Source of the DNA: Salinarimonas sp.
GTDB lineage: Bacteria; Pseudomonadota; Alphaproteobacteria; Rhizobiales; Beijerinckiaceae
Direction of reading: 5' to 3'
Length of the DNA stretch: 64,000 bases
NCBI GenBank assembly: GCA_020832565.1
Contig: JAFIEI010000007.1
Coordinates: forward strand, 1-64,000
This document shows positions 26,242 through 35,048 of this stretch, piece after piece (position 1 is the first letter of the stretch; each line of letters begins with the position of its first letter). The notes beneath the pieces were generated by a model that was not told the origin of the DNA, did no database searches, and saw only the letters and a list, made by a program, of their open reading frames with translations. A program made the translations under genes and the position numbers.

Positions 26242-27047
26242 CAGGTGATCTCCCCTTCCTCGTTCCCCACATCGAGCAGGCTGAATACGGCGTAATCCCG
26301 GGCAATCGCCGCAGCAGTTGCGCGCAGATTGTCCCGGAAACCGCCGAGCGCATCCAGAGAGGTTCGCGTCGTCGAGGAGGTAATCGAGACGCCGCCGAGC
26401 GGGCGCCCGCGCGCATCGAGAATGGGCGTGGCGATGCAGATGATCTGCGACTCGTGCTCCTCGCGATCATAGGCGAAGCCGGAAAGGCGCACGGCCTCCA
26501 GCTCCCTGCGCAGCGACACGGCATCGGTCAGGCTCTGCGGCGTATGGCGGTAGAAGCTCTGCTGCGCGATGGCGCGCTCGCGCGAATCGTCATCAAGGAA
26601 GGCGAGGATCGCCTTGCCGATACCGGTGCAATAAGCCGGCCCGATCTTGCCGGCATCCGAGAACATCGGAATCGGCCGGGTGGCGTTGCGCTTGTCGACA
26701 TATAGGACCTGGGCATTGTCGAGCTGGGCCAGGTGGATGGTCTCGCCCGACAGGGCGGAGAGCGCATCGAGATGGCTGCGCGCCACGGGAGCGAGGGAGG
26801 CGCGCCGCCAGGCGGCATGGGCGAGGCGGATCAGGCGCGGACCCAGCGCATAGCCCTGGCTGCGCGCATCGCTCGTCAGCATGCGCTGGCTCACCAGGGT
26901 CTGCAGCAGGCGGTAGAGGGTGGCCTTGGGCAGATCGGATTCGGCGAGGAGCTCGGAGAAGCGGACCGGGCGTTCGTAGGCGGCGACCTTGTCCAGCAGC
27001 GACAGGGCCTTCCCTACGGTTCCATCCGATGGCGTATGTTCGTTCAC
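26241..27047 (-). CDS. IclR family transcriptional regulator
   Basis: A 268-residue IclR-type regulator. The N-terminal winged helix reads KALSLLDKVAAYERPVRFSE then LPKATLYRLLQTLVSQRML, followed by the effector domain (YVDKRNATRPIPMFSDAGKI, YCTGIGKAILAFL). GTG 27047 with a GAGG site is preferred; a TTG at 27077 would add ten residues. It is cotranscribed with dgoK and divergent from tctC, so it very likely controls both units and responds to a sugar-acid or related ligand. Confidence 0.9.
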   Translation of the reverse strand: MNEHTPSDGTVGKALSLLDKVAAYERPVRFSELLAESDLPKATLYRLLQTLVSQRMLTSDARSQGYALGPRLIRLAHAAWRRASLAPVARSHLDALSALSGETIHLAQLDNAQVLYVDKRNATRPIPMFSDAGKIGPAYCTGIGKAILAFLDDDSRERAIAQQSFYRHTPQSLTDAVSLRRELEAVRLSGFAYDREEHESQIICIATPILDARGRPLGGVSITSSTTRTSLDALGGFRDNLRATAAAIARDYAVFSLLDVGNEEGEIT

Positions 27048-27187
27048 GAGGCCTCGCAGTTCCGGTTCTGCACGCAAACCGGGTTGTTCTTTTTTCCATT
27101 GACAGAACTAACACTACAATTCATCGTTTTCAATAAACGGAACAAGGTTTCACTATATGAGACCATCATAAAGGGAGGAAAACGATC
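27048..27187. promoter_or_regulatory. Divergent iclR/tctC control region with candidate operator
   Basis: This 140-base AT-rich gap contains an imperfect palindrome GTTTCA-CTATA-TGAGAC at 27147-27163, about 25 bases before the tctC ATG, and a related GTTTTC...GGAAC segment at 27126-27143. Such GTTTCA half-sites fit IclR/KdgR-like operators. A TACAAT at 27115-27120 could be a -10 element for tctC but lacks a matching -35. A strong GGGAGG ribosome-binding site precedes tctC. Confidence 0.4.
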
Positions 27188-28207
27188 ATGAAATCACGTT
27201 CAAGCATTGAATCGACCAAGCGTCCGCAGGGGAAGACACGGCGCGGCTGGCTGATGGCCAGTGCCGCCGCGATCGTCATCGGTGCCGTCGGCATGTCCGG
27301 CGCCGCCCATGCCTATCCTGATCGCCCGCTTACCCTGATCGTCCCCTGGGGCGCGGGTGGCGGCACCGATGCGACGGCGCGCATCATCGCCTCGCTGCTC
27401 GAAGGCGAGCTCGGCCAGCCGGTGAACGTCGTCAACCGCACCGGCGGTTCGGGCGTGGTCGGCCATGCGGCGATCGCCGATGCCGAGCCGGACGGCTATA
27501 CGATCGGCCTGGCCACGGTCGAGATCAACATGATGCACTGGCAGGGCCTCACGGAGCTGACCTGGGAGGACTACACCCCGCTGGCCCTGATGAACGAGGA
27601 TCCCGCCGCCGTGCATGTGCGCGCCGATTCCGAGTGGGAAAGCCTCGAGGACATGCTCGACGCGATTCGCGCCAATCCCGGCCAGCATCGCGCTTCGGGC
27701 ACGGGCCAGGGCGGCATCTGGCATCTCGCCATTGCGGGCCTGCTCTCCGAGCTTGATATCGATCCGGGTTCCGTGCCGTGGGTGCCGAGCCAGGGCGCGG
27801 CGCCCGGCCTGCAGGACATGGTTGCCGGCGGCGTCGATATCGTGCCCTCCTCGATCCCCGAGGCCCGTTCACTGCTCGATGCCGGGCGGGTGAAGTCGCT
27901 CGCGGTGATGTCGAGCGAGCGCAACGACGCCTTCCCGGATGTTCCCACCACCGAGGAGATCGTCGGCGTGGCGTGGAATATCGGCGCCTGGCGTGCGATC
28001 GTCGGCCCGCAGGGCATGCCCGAGGAAGCCGTCGAGACGCTCACTGCCGCGCTGGAAACCGTCTATAACAGCGACGAGTATTCCGAGTTCATGTCCGGTC
28101 AGGGCTTCGGCATGCGCTGGGCTGTCGGCGACGACCTCGTCAACTTCATGAGCGACAGCAACGACAGCCTCGGCGACGTGATGCGCGAAGTCGGCCTCGC
28201 CGAGTAA
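27188..28207 (+). CDS. tctC: TctC-type substrate-binding protein of a tripartite tricarboxylate transporter
   Basis: A 339-residue periplasmic binding protein (Bug/TctC family). A long signal peptide ends in MSGAAHA near residue 42, followed by the family start YPDRPLTLIVPWGAGGGTDA and GGSGVVGHAAIADAEPDGYT, both typical of Bug proteins. It captures a carboxylate and hands it to the TctAB membrane unit, using an ion gradient. The ligand is not readable, but the divergent dgoK/iclR pair suggests a sugar acid such as galactonate or its dehydration product. Confidence 0.93.
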   Translation: MKSRSSIESTKRPQGKTRRGWLMASAAAIVIGAVGMSGAAHAYPDRPLTLIVPWGAGGGTDATARIIASLLEGELGQPVNVVNRTGGSGVVGHAAIADAEPDGYTIGLATVEINMMHWQGLTELTWEDYTPLALMNEDPAAVHVRADSEWESLEDMLDAIRANPGQHRASGTGQGGIWHLAIAGLLSELDIDPGSVPWVPSQGAAPGLQDMVAGGVDIVPSSIPEARSLLDAGRVKSLAVMSSERNDAFPDVPTTEEIVGVAWNIGAWRAIVGPQGMPEEAVETLTAALETVYNSDEYSEFMSGQGFGMRWAVGDDLVNFMSDSNDSLGDVMREVGLAE

Positions 28208-28222
28208 CGAAGTCGGCCTCGC
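28186..28222 (+). repeat. 15-base direct repeat across the tctC stop
   Basis: CGAAGTCGGCCTCGC occurs at 28186-28200 inside the last codons of tctC and again at 28208-28222 just after the stop. It looks like a recent short duplication of the gene end. Confidence 0.8.
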
Positions 28223-28243
28223 AATACGCATGAGGCCCTTCAC

Positions 28244-28277
28244 GGGTGCCGTGCCCGTCCCTCCAGGCACGGCACCC
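28244..28277 (+). promoter_or_regulatory. Strong intercistronic stem-loop between tctC and tctB
   Basis: Perfect 12-base arms GGGTGCCGTGCC and GGCACGGCACCC surround a 10-base loop. There is no T tract, so it is more likely an RNA-stability or partial-termination element that keeps the binding-protein message in excess over the membrane genes, as seen in other binding-protein operons. Confidence 0.7.
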
Positions 28278-28314
28278 GCTCTCCCCCAGGCCAGCCTTTG
28301 ATCGGGAGACGGCG

Positions 28315-28785
28315 ATGCGGCTCAACGATGCCCTTCTGGGCGTGTTGCTGTTCGGTGTGGCGATCGCACTCTTTCTCGGTTCGCGCGGGTTTCCTTCGAT
28401 TCCCGGACAGCAGATCGGCGCCGGCGCGTTTCCGACGGTGCTTTCTGCCGGTTTTGCCCTGTGCGCGACCATCCTCGTCATATCCGGCCTGCGCAGCCGT
28501 CTGCCCGCGATCGTCTGGATGGACTGGACGCGCGAGCCGAACGGCATTCGCAATGTCGTGGTGATCATCGCGCTGGTGATCTTCTACATCGCTTTCGCGC
28601 GCCAGCTCGGCTTCATGCTGACCATGGCGCCGATCATTTTTGTCATGCTCAGGCTGTTCGGTGTCGGCTGGCTCGCGTCGCTGGCAATCGCCGTGATCGC
28701 CGTTCTGGGCATGCAATACATCTTCGGTCGCTTCCTGCTGGTCCCGCTGCCCTGGGGCCTGCTCGCGCCGATACGCTGGTGGTGA
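28315..28785 (+). CDS. tctB: TctB-type small membrane subunit
   Basis: A 156-residue membrane protein with four hydrophobic segments, the layout of TctB. The opening LNDALLGVLLFGVAIALFLG and the motif FPSIPGQQIGAGAFPTVLS are family-typical. ATG 28315 is preceded by GGGAGA. It forms the transport complex with TctA. The four-base gap to tctA indicates coupled translation. Confidence 0.92.
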   Translation: MRLNDALLGVLLFGVAIALFLGSRGFPSIPGQQIGAGAFPTVLSAGFALCATILVISGLRSRLPAIVWMDWTREPNGIRNVVVIIALVIFYIAFARQLGFMLTMAPIIFVMLRLFGVGWLASLAIAVIAVLGMQYIFGRFLLVPLPWGLLAPIRWW

Positions 28786-28789
28786 GACG

Positions 28790-30313
28790 ATGGGTGCGAT
28801 CGAGCAGGCTGCCGGGCTGGTCTTTCAGTGGGACGTCCTCGTCACGATCTTCTTTGCCGCCGTGTTCGGCATGTTCGTGGGCGCCATTCCCGGCCTGACG
28901 GCGACCATGGCGATCGCGCTCCTGGTGCCGGTCACCTTCTTCATGGATCCGATCCCCGCCGTCGGGGCGATGGTGACTTGCGCGGCCATGGCGATCTTCG
29001 CCGGCGATATTCCCGGCACGCTGCTGCGCATTCCCGGCACGCCGGCCTCCGCCGCCTATACCGACGAAGCCTATGCGATGACGCGCAAGGGCGAAGCGGA
29101 GAAGGCGCTGGGTGCCAATCTGCTCTATTCCGCGCTCGGCGGGCTGGTGGGTACGGCGGTGCTGATCTTCGCCGCGCCGCATCTGGCGGAGGTGGCCCTG
29201 CGCTTTTCCTCCACCGAATATTTCTGGATGGCGATGCTCGGCCTGACCTGCGCCGCCTTCATCAGTTCCGGCTCGCCGATCAAGGGGCTGGTGAGCCTGC
29301 TGATCGGCTTGTCGGTGGCCACGATCGGGCTCAACAATCCCGCAGGCCAGCCGCGCTTCACCTTCGGCCATACCGAGATGATGGGCGGGATCGACTTCAT
29401 CGCCGCGATGATCGGCCTCTTCGCCGTCTCGGAAATCCTGCGCAACGCCGCCGGTGGCGCGCGGAACCTGCCGGTGCCGCAGGTGCCGATCGGCAACCCC
29501 CTGCGCGGCTGGGGCACGATGTTGCGCACCTACTGGCGCCAGCAGATCCGCGGCAATGTCGTGGGTGTCGGCGTCGGCGCCTTGCCCGGTGCGGGTGCCG
29601 ATCTCGCCGCCTGGATCGCCTATGCGATGAGCCGGCGTTTTTCGAAGAACAAGGAAAAGTACGGCAAGGGGCACGTGGAAGGCATCGTCGAAGCGACTTC
29701 GGCGAACAATGCCGCTGTCGGATCGGCCTGGGTGCCGGCGCTGGTCTTCGGGATACCCGGCGATACCATCACCGCGATCGTGATCGGTGTGCTCTTCGTC
29801 AAGGGGCTCAATCCGGGGCCGACATTGTTCGTCTTCAACCCGCAGAACATCTATGCCATCTTCCTGATCTTCATCCTCGCCAACCTGATCATGATCCCGC
29901 TCGGCTATCTCGCGATCAGGGCGGGCCGCCAGCTCCTGCGCATCCCGCGCCGGATCATCATGCCGGTGATTCTCGCCTTCTGCATGGTAGGCGCCTTCGC
30001 CACCAACAATGCCGTGTTCAACATCGGCATCATGCTGGCATTCGGCATCCTGGGCTTCTTCATGGAAGACAACGGCATACCGGTGGCGCCGTGTATTCTC
30101 GGTATCGTGCTCGGCGGCATGGTGGAGCAGCATTTTATCACCACCATGATCCGCAGCGACGGCGAACTCCTCGCCTTCTTCGGTCGCCCGATCGCGGCCG
30201 GGCTCGGGATCGTCACGCTCCTGATCTGGGTCACGCCGCTGGTCGTCTGGCTGCGCCGGCTCCAGCGCGGCAGCGCGGCGGCACCGGAACCGTCAGGCCC
30301 CGGCACTGCGTGA
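28790..30313 (+). CDS. tctA: TctA-type large membrane subunit
   Basis: A 507-residue membrane permease with about 11-12 hydrophobic segments. It shows the TctA signatures GMFVGAIPGLTATMAIALL, DIPGTLLRIPGTPASAAY and, in the second half, GVGVGALPGAGADLAAWIAY. It is the transport channel of the tripartite tricarboxylate transporter and is full length. It ends the tctCBA operon, and a convergent gene follows 11 bases later. Confidence 0.95.
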   Translation: MGAIEQAAGLVFQWDVLVTIFFAAVFGMFVGAIPGLTATMAIALLVPVTFFMDPIPAVGAMVTCAAMAIFAGDIPGTLLRIPGTPASAAYTDEAYAMTRKGEAEKALGANLLYSALGGLVGTAVLIFAAPHLAEVALRFSSTEYFWMAMLGLTCAAFISSGSPIKGLVSLLIGLSVATIGLNNPAGQPRFTFGHTEMMGGIDFIAAMIGLFAVSEILRNAAGGARNLPVPQVPIGNPLRGWGTMLRTYWRQQIRGNVVGVGVGALPGAGADLAAWIAYAMSRRFSKNKEKYGKGHVEGIVEATSANNAAVGSAWVPALVFGIPGDTITAIVIGVLFVKGLNPGPTLFVFNPQNIYAIFLIFILANLIMIPLGYLAIRAGRQLLRIPRRIIMPVILAFCMVGAFATNNAVFNIGIMLAFGILGFFMEDNGIPVAPCILGIVLGGMVEQHFITTMIRSDGELLAFFGRPIAAGLGIVTLLIWVTPLVVWLRRLQRGSAAAPEPSGPGTA

Positions 30314-30324
30314 CATGAGCTGTC

Positions 30325-31554
30325 TCAGGAGGCGCGCCGGGGCGCGGAAGAGCCGCCGGCGCCTTGCGTGAAGCCTGTGCGAGATCGATCGTGCAGGGGC
30401 CGCGAGCGGCGCGCCGTGAGCCGGTTCTCGACGCTCGGCTGCGGCAGCGTCGTGCCTCTGCCGAAACCACGCAACAGGCCGGGTCGGGGCGTAGCGGCGA
30501 GGCCAAGGCTGTGCCGGTGCCATGTCTTGGCTGCATCGGCATCGAGGACCGGCGCATGGCGCAGCCGGCTCAGCGCGGTCGCCAGGCGTCGATGCAGCTC
30601 TTGGGCGGCGTCGCGATGGGCCGAGTCGACGGCTTCATGCCAGATTTTTGCACGGTCATGGGCGAGCAGGACGATTGCTGCCGCATGCACGGTCTCGCCT
30701 TCGAGCAAAAGCGCGACCCGGCAGCTCTTGTCGCGAACCATGGCGCGGGTTGCTGAACGAATGGCGTTGACTGTGCCGATATCCTGAAGCAGCGCCTTGC
30801 GCCCCTCCCGCGCTGCGCTGCGTGCATCGCAATCGAAGAAATGCTCGACACCCGACCGCAGAAAGTCGGGGTCACCGCTCGCGCGAAAGGTCCAAATGCT
30901 CGTACAGGTGTGCGTCCGAGAGGCCGCAGGCTCGGACCATGTCGATGATTCTACGCCGGGCCGCACGGGCAGCCCGGCGACAGCGGCGGGTGCCGAGCGA
31001 CGCGATGTGGCAGGCGCCGGAAGCAGACGGGTTGCCACGGAATGGGTCTCGACCAGCATATGGAAGGGGGACCCGGCATCCGGCAGGTCGATCTTGAGCG
31101 CTCCGGCCCGTTCGCGCATGACGCGGCAGGCTGCAGCGAAGACGGCATCGGCTTCCCCGGCGAGCAGGAAGGGGGCACCGCTCGCCATGGAATCGAGACG
31201 CGGCATGCGCCAGCTGCGACGCAGAAATCCACTGTCGGCGATGAGCGGAAACAGGCCGCACAAGATCCCGTCGCGCCAGAGCGTCAGGATCTGAAGCTCA
31301 CGCAGTCCGATATCGTGGCGGGCGATGGCCGCGAGCCAATCCGGATGGAGAAACGGATCGCTGATCAGCGCCCGCGAAGCGACTTTCCGCCAGGCCGGCG
31401 TGAGGCTTTCGGCGCGCCGCGCCGGCAAGAAACACGCCTGGTATGGTCCGATCCTGGTCGATTCGTGCGATGCGGGATCAAAAGCCGCATCGCTGCCTGC
31501 GTGCTGTGTGTTGCGCAGCGCATCCGTTCCGCCATGACCTGCACGAGCCCACAT
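30325..31554 (-). CDS. CelD-like GNAT-fold acyltransferase
   Basis: A 409-residue protein resembling the CelD/BcsL GNAT family. The segment SDPFLHPDWLAAIARHD and the following LTLWRDGILCGLFPLIADSG are typical of its first half, and a second GNAT half follows (VALLLEGETVHAAAIVLLAH, KIWHEAVDSAHRDAAQELHR). Members are thought to transfer acyl groups in polysaccharide-related pathways; no glycan genes are adjacent. The final 60 residues are Arg/Pro-rich and poorly conserved. The second of two ATGs (31554) fits the GAGGAGG site. Substrate unknown. Confidence 0.7.
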   Translation of the reverse strand: MWARAGHGGTDALRNTQHAGSDAAFDPASHESTRIGPYQACFLPARRAESLTPAWRKVASRALISDPFLHPDWLAAIARHDIGLRELQILTLWRDGILCGLFPLIADSGFLRRSWRMPRLDSMASGAPFLLAGEADAVFAAACRVMRERAGALKIDLPDAGSPFHMLVETHSVATRLLPAPATSRRSAPAAVAGLPVRPGVESSTWSEPAASRTHTCTSIWTFRASGDPDFLRSGVEHFFDCDARSAAREGRKALLQDIGTVNAIRSATRAMVRDKSCRVALLLEGETVHAAAIVLLAHDRAKIWHEAVDSAHRDAAQELHRRLATALSRLRHAPVLDADAAKTWHRHSLGLAATPRPGLLRGFGRGTTLPQPSVENRLTARRSRPLHDRSRTGFTQGAGGSSAPRRAS

Positions 31555-31581
31555 CATTGCCTCCTCATCGTCCCAAGCTTT

Positions 31582-31598
31582 GTCCCGAAGCGGGACAT
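31582..31598. promoter_or_regulatory. Perfect palindrome upstream of the CelD-like gene
   Basis: TGTCCCG and CGGGACA arms with a 3-base centre AAG lie 27 bases before the ATG at 31554. Perfect symmetry in a promoter position suggests an operator; as RNA it would be a hairpin in the leader. The regulator is unknown. Confidence 0.45.
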
Positions 31599-31759
31599 GC
31601 GGTACGAACGAATTGACCGCAGGCGTTTACGGTTCAAGAACCATACCGAAGTGACGCTGGGGAATTGGCGGGCGGGAGATAAGATTTTATTAAGGTTAAT
31701 GAGGAGTCAACGTCGCACAGCTCAAGATTTTGCTTCGTGTTCCAGTGCGTTCCGGCTTC

Positions 31760-31782
31760 GGCGCCGCGGCATGCGCGGCGCC
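31760..31782 (-). terminator. Hairpin downstream of cobW
   Basis: GGCGCCGCG and CGCGGCGCC arms enclose a 5-base loop just after the cobW stop (gene end 31790, minus strand). No T tract follows, so it would be a weak or factor-dependent terminator. Confidence 0.45.
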
Positions 31783-31789
31783 ATTAGCG

Positions 31790-33034
31790 TCAGCCGCCCC
31801 AGGAAACCCGCAGCGGATTATCGGAAAGCGCCTGCGCGTCCGGGCGATCGATCCCCGGCTTGCCGAGAAAAGCGTTCCACAGGGCCTCGACATCCTCGCG
31901 GGCGAGATCCTTGACGATGAAGACGAGGCGCGTGCGCCGATCGGCATCGTCCGGCCAGGCATCGAGAATGGCGGGCACATGCACCACGTGCTGCACGCCA
32001 TGCAGCACGATCGGATGATCCGGGTCCTCGGCGATGCAGATGATCCCCTTCACGCGCAACAGTTTCGCGCCGTGGCTGGAGCGCAGCAGATCGAGAAAGA
32101 GGTCGAGGCTGCGCTGTGGAACCGGCGCATCACTCGTCAGGCAGAAAGCCCGGATCGCGGCATCGTGGCGGTTGACGTCGTGATGGTGGTGGTGATGCCC
32201 GTGATCGTGGTCGTGTCTATGATCATGATCATGATCGTGTCCGTGGCCATGATCGTGATGATGCCCGTGATCATGATCATGCTGGCGCCGATGCGCCGCG
32301 TCCTCCGCTTCTGCGACAGCCTCTGCGGAGAGCCATTTCGCGACGTCGCCGATCTTGCCCCTTGTATCGAACAATCCGGACATGACCATGCTTTCCAGAT
32401 CGAGCGCATCGCCGGCATTGAGGATCGCCGCACCCGGATTGAGCTCTTTCAGGCGGGCGGTGAGCGCCGCGACCGACCCGGAATCGGACAGATCCGTCTT
32501 GGAGAGAACCAGCCTGTCCGCCATCGCCGCCTGGCGCACGGCTTCCTCGTGCGCGTCGAGCGTGGCCTGTCCCGCCATGGCGTCGACCACGGTGACGAGC
32601 CCCTGCACGGCAAAGCGCATCGAAAGATAGGGGTGATAGAGCACGGCATGCAGGATCGGCGCCGGATCCGCGAGCCCCGTCGTTTCGATGATCACGCGCT
32701 TGAAGGGGGTGATGCGGCTATTGTCGCGCTTGCGCAGCAGATCCTCCAGCGTATGGATCAGATCGCCGCGCACGGAGCAGCACAGGCAGCCGGCCGAGAG
32801 CAGGATCATGCCTTCATCGACGGTTTCGACCAGCATGTGATCGAGCCCGATCTCGCCGAACTCGTTGACGATCACCACCGTATCGGCCATGGCCGGATCG
32901 GTGAGGATGCGGTTGAGCAGGGTCGTCTTGCCGGCACCGAGAAAGCCCGTCAGAACCGTCAGCGGCAGGGGTTCGGGGCGTCCGGGGGCAGGACGTTCAG
33001 GGGCAGGACGTTCAGGGGCGCTCTTGTCGGTCAT
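31790..33034 (-). CDS. CobW/ZNG-like GTPase with a histidine-rich metal-binding segment
   Basis: A 414-residue COG0523 metal-chaperone GTPase. Walker A GFLGAGKT lies at residues 30-37, the metal site CLCC at 83-86, and LSKTDL near 177 is the base-recognition motif. A low-complexity stretch at about 252-290 contains more than 20 His alternating with Asp and Gly, a probable Zn or Ni/Co store. The C-terminal CobW_C domain follows. N-terminal PERPAP repeats are encoded by a short tandem repeat. The protein may insert zinc or cobalt into a client enzyme. It is five bases behind an EamA transporter gene, so both share a transcript. Confidence 0.93.
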   Translation of the reverse strand: MTDKSAPERPAPERPAPGRPEPLPLTVLTGFLGAGKTTLLNRILTDPAMADTVVIVNEFGEIGLDHMLVETVDEGMILLSAGCLCCSVRGDLIHTLEDLLRKRDNSRITPFKRVIIETTGLADPAPILHAVLYHPYLSMRFAVQGLVTVVDAMAGQATLDAHEEAVRQAAMADRLVLSKTDLSDSGSVAALTARLKELNPGAAILNAGDALDLESMVMSGLFDTRGKIGDVAKWLSAEAVAEAEDAAHRRQHDHDHGHHHDHGHGHDHDHDHRHDHDHGHHHHHHDVNRHDAAIRAFCLTSDAPVPQRSLDLFLDLLRSSHGAKLLRVKGIICIAEDPDHPIVLHGVQHVVHVPAILDAWPDDADRRTRLVFIVKDLAREDVEALWNAFLGKPGIDRPDAQALSDNPLRVSWGG

Positions 33035-33039
33035 GCATG

Positions 33040-33945
33040 CTACTCCGTCAGGGCGCGGCGCGTGGCAAGGGCACGGCTGCGCCGGTTCTCCATCAGCACA
33101 TTGGTGGCAACGGCGCCCACGACAAGGGCGCCGCCGAGGAATTGCAGGGGGACGAGTCGCTCGCCGAGCAGGATCGCCGAGGCTGCCGTCGCCACGACCG
33201 GCTCCGCGCAGAAGGCGAGACCCACGATGACGGCCGGCGCGCGTACCAGCGCGACCAGCTGGAAGAACAGCCCCGCCATATAGGTCGCGATCAGAAGCGC
33301 CACTGCGAGCGGGGCGACGGTCAACGCCGCCGGCGGATCGAGCGCGCCGAGGAGGCCGCCGACCATGATGCAGGCGGGGATCACGGCGAGGTTGACCCAG
33401 AATATCTTGGACAGGGTCGTCGTCTTCGCCGCGCGTGTGCCGGAAAAGAACTGCAGCGTCGCCGAGCCGCTGGCCAGTGCCGCGAGCGCGACGCCGCGCC
33501 AGTCAAGCGCACCCAGCCCCGGGCCGATCACCAGAGCGACGCCGGTGAAGGCTATGGCCGCGAGCAGCAGCAGGGCAGGGCGCAGGCTGCCGCCATCCAC
33601 CAGCGGCGAGAGCAGCACGATCACGATCGGGAAGGTGAAGAAGATGACGACGGCAACCGATACCGGGATGAAGGTCACCGCGCTCATGTAGCCGATTCCC
33701 ACACCGGCACCGCCCAGCGCCAGAGCCATCATGGCCCGCCCCTCTCCGGGGGCGATCCGTGGCATCCGGCGCCAGATCAAGGCGATCAGCGCGGCGACGA
33801 GAAACATTGCGATGACGCGGTAGAGCGCCACCGACACCCCCGAGAGGCCGGAATCGGAGGCCATGCGGGCAAAGACGATGCTCACCCCGTAGGCTGTCGC
33901 TCCGGCGCTCGCAAATACGAGGCCGAGACCCGGTGCGGCTGACAT
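33040..33945 (-). CDS. EamA family (DMT) transporter
   Basis: A 301-residue membrane protein with ten hydrophobic segments in two EamA halves (the second half contains LVRAPAVIVGLAFCAEPVVA). DMT transporters export metabolites; the substrate is unknown. It is first in the operon with the CobW GTPase, which raises the possibility of a metal-linked role, but nothing in the protein itself shows metal binding. Confidence 0.88.
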   Translation of the reverse strand: MSAAPGLGLVFASAGATAYGVSIVFARMASDSGLSGVSVALYRVIAMFLVAALIALIWRRMPRIAPGEGRAMMALALGGAGVGIGYMSAVTFIPVSVAVVIFFTFPIVIVLLSPLVDGGSLRPALLLLAAIAFTGVALVIGPGLGALDWRGVALAALASGSATLQFFSGTRAAKTTTLSKIFWVNLAVIPACIMVGGLLGALDPPAALTVAPLAVALLIATYMAGLFFQLVALVRAPAVIVGLAFCAEPVVATAASAILLGERLVPLQFLGGALVVGAVATNVLMENRRSRALATRRALTE

Positions 33946-34063
33946 GGACCCTCTTTGCGATTCGAACCGGTGACGGGCGGATGCGCGTCATCCTCCGCGT
34001 CTAGCAAAGCCGGTCGCGAATGGCCATGCCGCCCCGCGTGCATCACCTATGCGCGAGGGGGGG

Positions 34064-35029
34064 TCACTGCCAGTCGAAGACCTGGATAAGGGCGGGTGTC
34101 ATGATCACGGCGAAGAGGACCGGCAGGAAGAACAGGATCATCGGTACGGTCAGCTTGGGCGGCAGGGCCGCCGCCTTCTTCTCGGCCTCGTTCATGCGAG
34201 TATCACGGCTTTCCTGCGCAAGCACACGCAGGGCCTGGCCGATCGGCGTACCGTAACGCTCGGCCTGGATCAGCGCCGTCGAGACCGCCTTGACCGAGTC
34301 GAGACCGGTGCGTTCGGCCAGGTTTTCGTAAGCCATGCGGCGCTCCGGCAGGTAGGAGAGTTCCGCCGTCGTCAGTGCAAGCTCTTCGGCGAGCGCGATC
34401 GAAGCGCGTCCGACCTCGGTACTGACCCGGCGAAAGGCCTGCTCCATCGAACTGCCGGATTCGGCGCAGATCAGCAAGAGATCGAGGGCGTCGGGCCAGG
34501 CACGGCGAATCGAGGCCTGCCGTTTATGCATGGCATTGCGCAGATAGATTTCCGGAGCCTTGATGCCGAGATAGGCGGCGAGGATCACGATTCCGAGTTG
34601 GATAAGCAGTCCCATGCCGAAATCGTCTACGAAAAACAGGTAGAAGGCCGAAAACAACGTGAAGCCGATCGGCAACAATAGCCGGAACACGAGGAAGGTA
34701 TATTCGGATTTCTGACCGCGAAAACCGGCCTGCATCAATTGCATCTTGGCGGTCTCGGTGCCCAGCCAGTCGGAGAGTTTGAACTGCTCGACAAAATGCC
34801 TGATCCGCTCGGCCGGCCGCGTGCGCAGAGAGCCACGATTCTGCCTGGAAAGCCGCTCACGCTCACGCGCCCTGATGCGGTCGCGCTCCACGGCCACCGC
34901 CTTCATGCGCTTGTCGAGACTGTCATTTGCGACCAGGGGCATGGCAACGGTGAAGACCGTCGCGACGGCGGCGATTCCCGCCAGCACCATGGCCAGGAAT
35001 TGTGGATCGGAAAGGGACTGCATGATCAT
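34064..35029 (-). CDS. tadC: TadC, inner-membrane platform protein of the Tad pilus
   Basis: A 321-residue T2SSF-domain protein with an N-terminal membrane segment, the cytosolic domain (WPDALDLLLICAESGSSMEQ then AFRRVSTEVG) and two C-terminal membrane segments (FFLPVLFAVIMTPALIQVF). TadC pairs with TadB to form the platform that anchors the CpaF ATPase. Start ATG 35029 or the internal ATG 35023. It is the last gene of the minus-strand tad operon, and no tadD follows. Confidence 0.93.
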   Translation of the reverse strand: MIMQSLSDPQFLAMVLAGIAAVATVFTVAMPLVANDSLDKRMKAVAVERDRIRARERERLSRQNRGSLRTRPAERIRHFVEQFKLSDWLGTETAKMQLMQAGFRGQKSEYTFLVFRLLLPIGFTLFSAFYLFFVDDFGMGLLIQLGIVILAAYLGIKAPEIYLRNAMHKRQASIRRAWPDALDLLLICAESGSSMEQAFRRVSTEVGRASIALAEELALTTAELSYLPERRMAYENLAERTGLDSVKAVSTALIQAERYGTPIGQALRVLAQESRDTRMNEAEKKAAALPPKLTVPMILFFLPVLFAVIMTPALIQVFDWQ

Positions 35030-35048
35030 CGCCTGTGCTCCGTTCCGA

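Noticed and set aside
33955-34010. GATTCGAACC word suggesting a tRNA T-arm
   Set aside because: The flanking bases do not form the T stem, and no acceptor, anticodon or D stem can be built.
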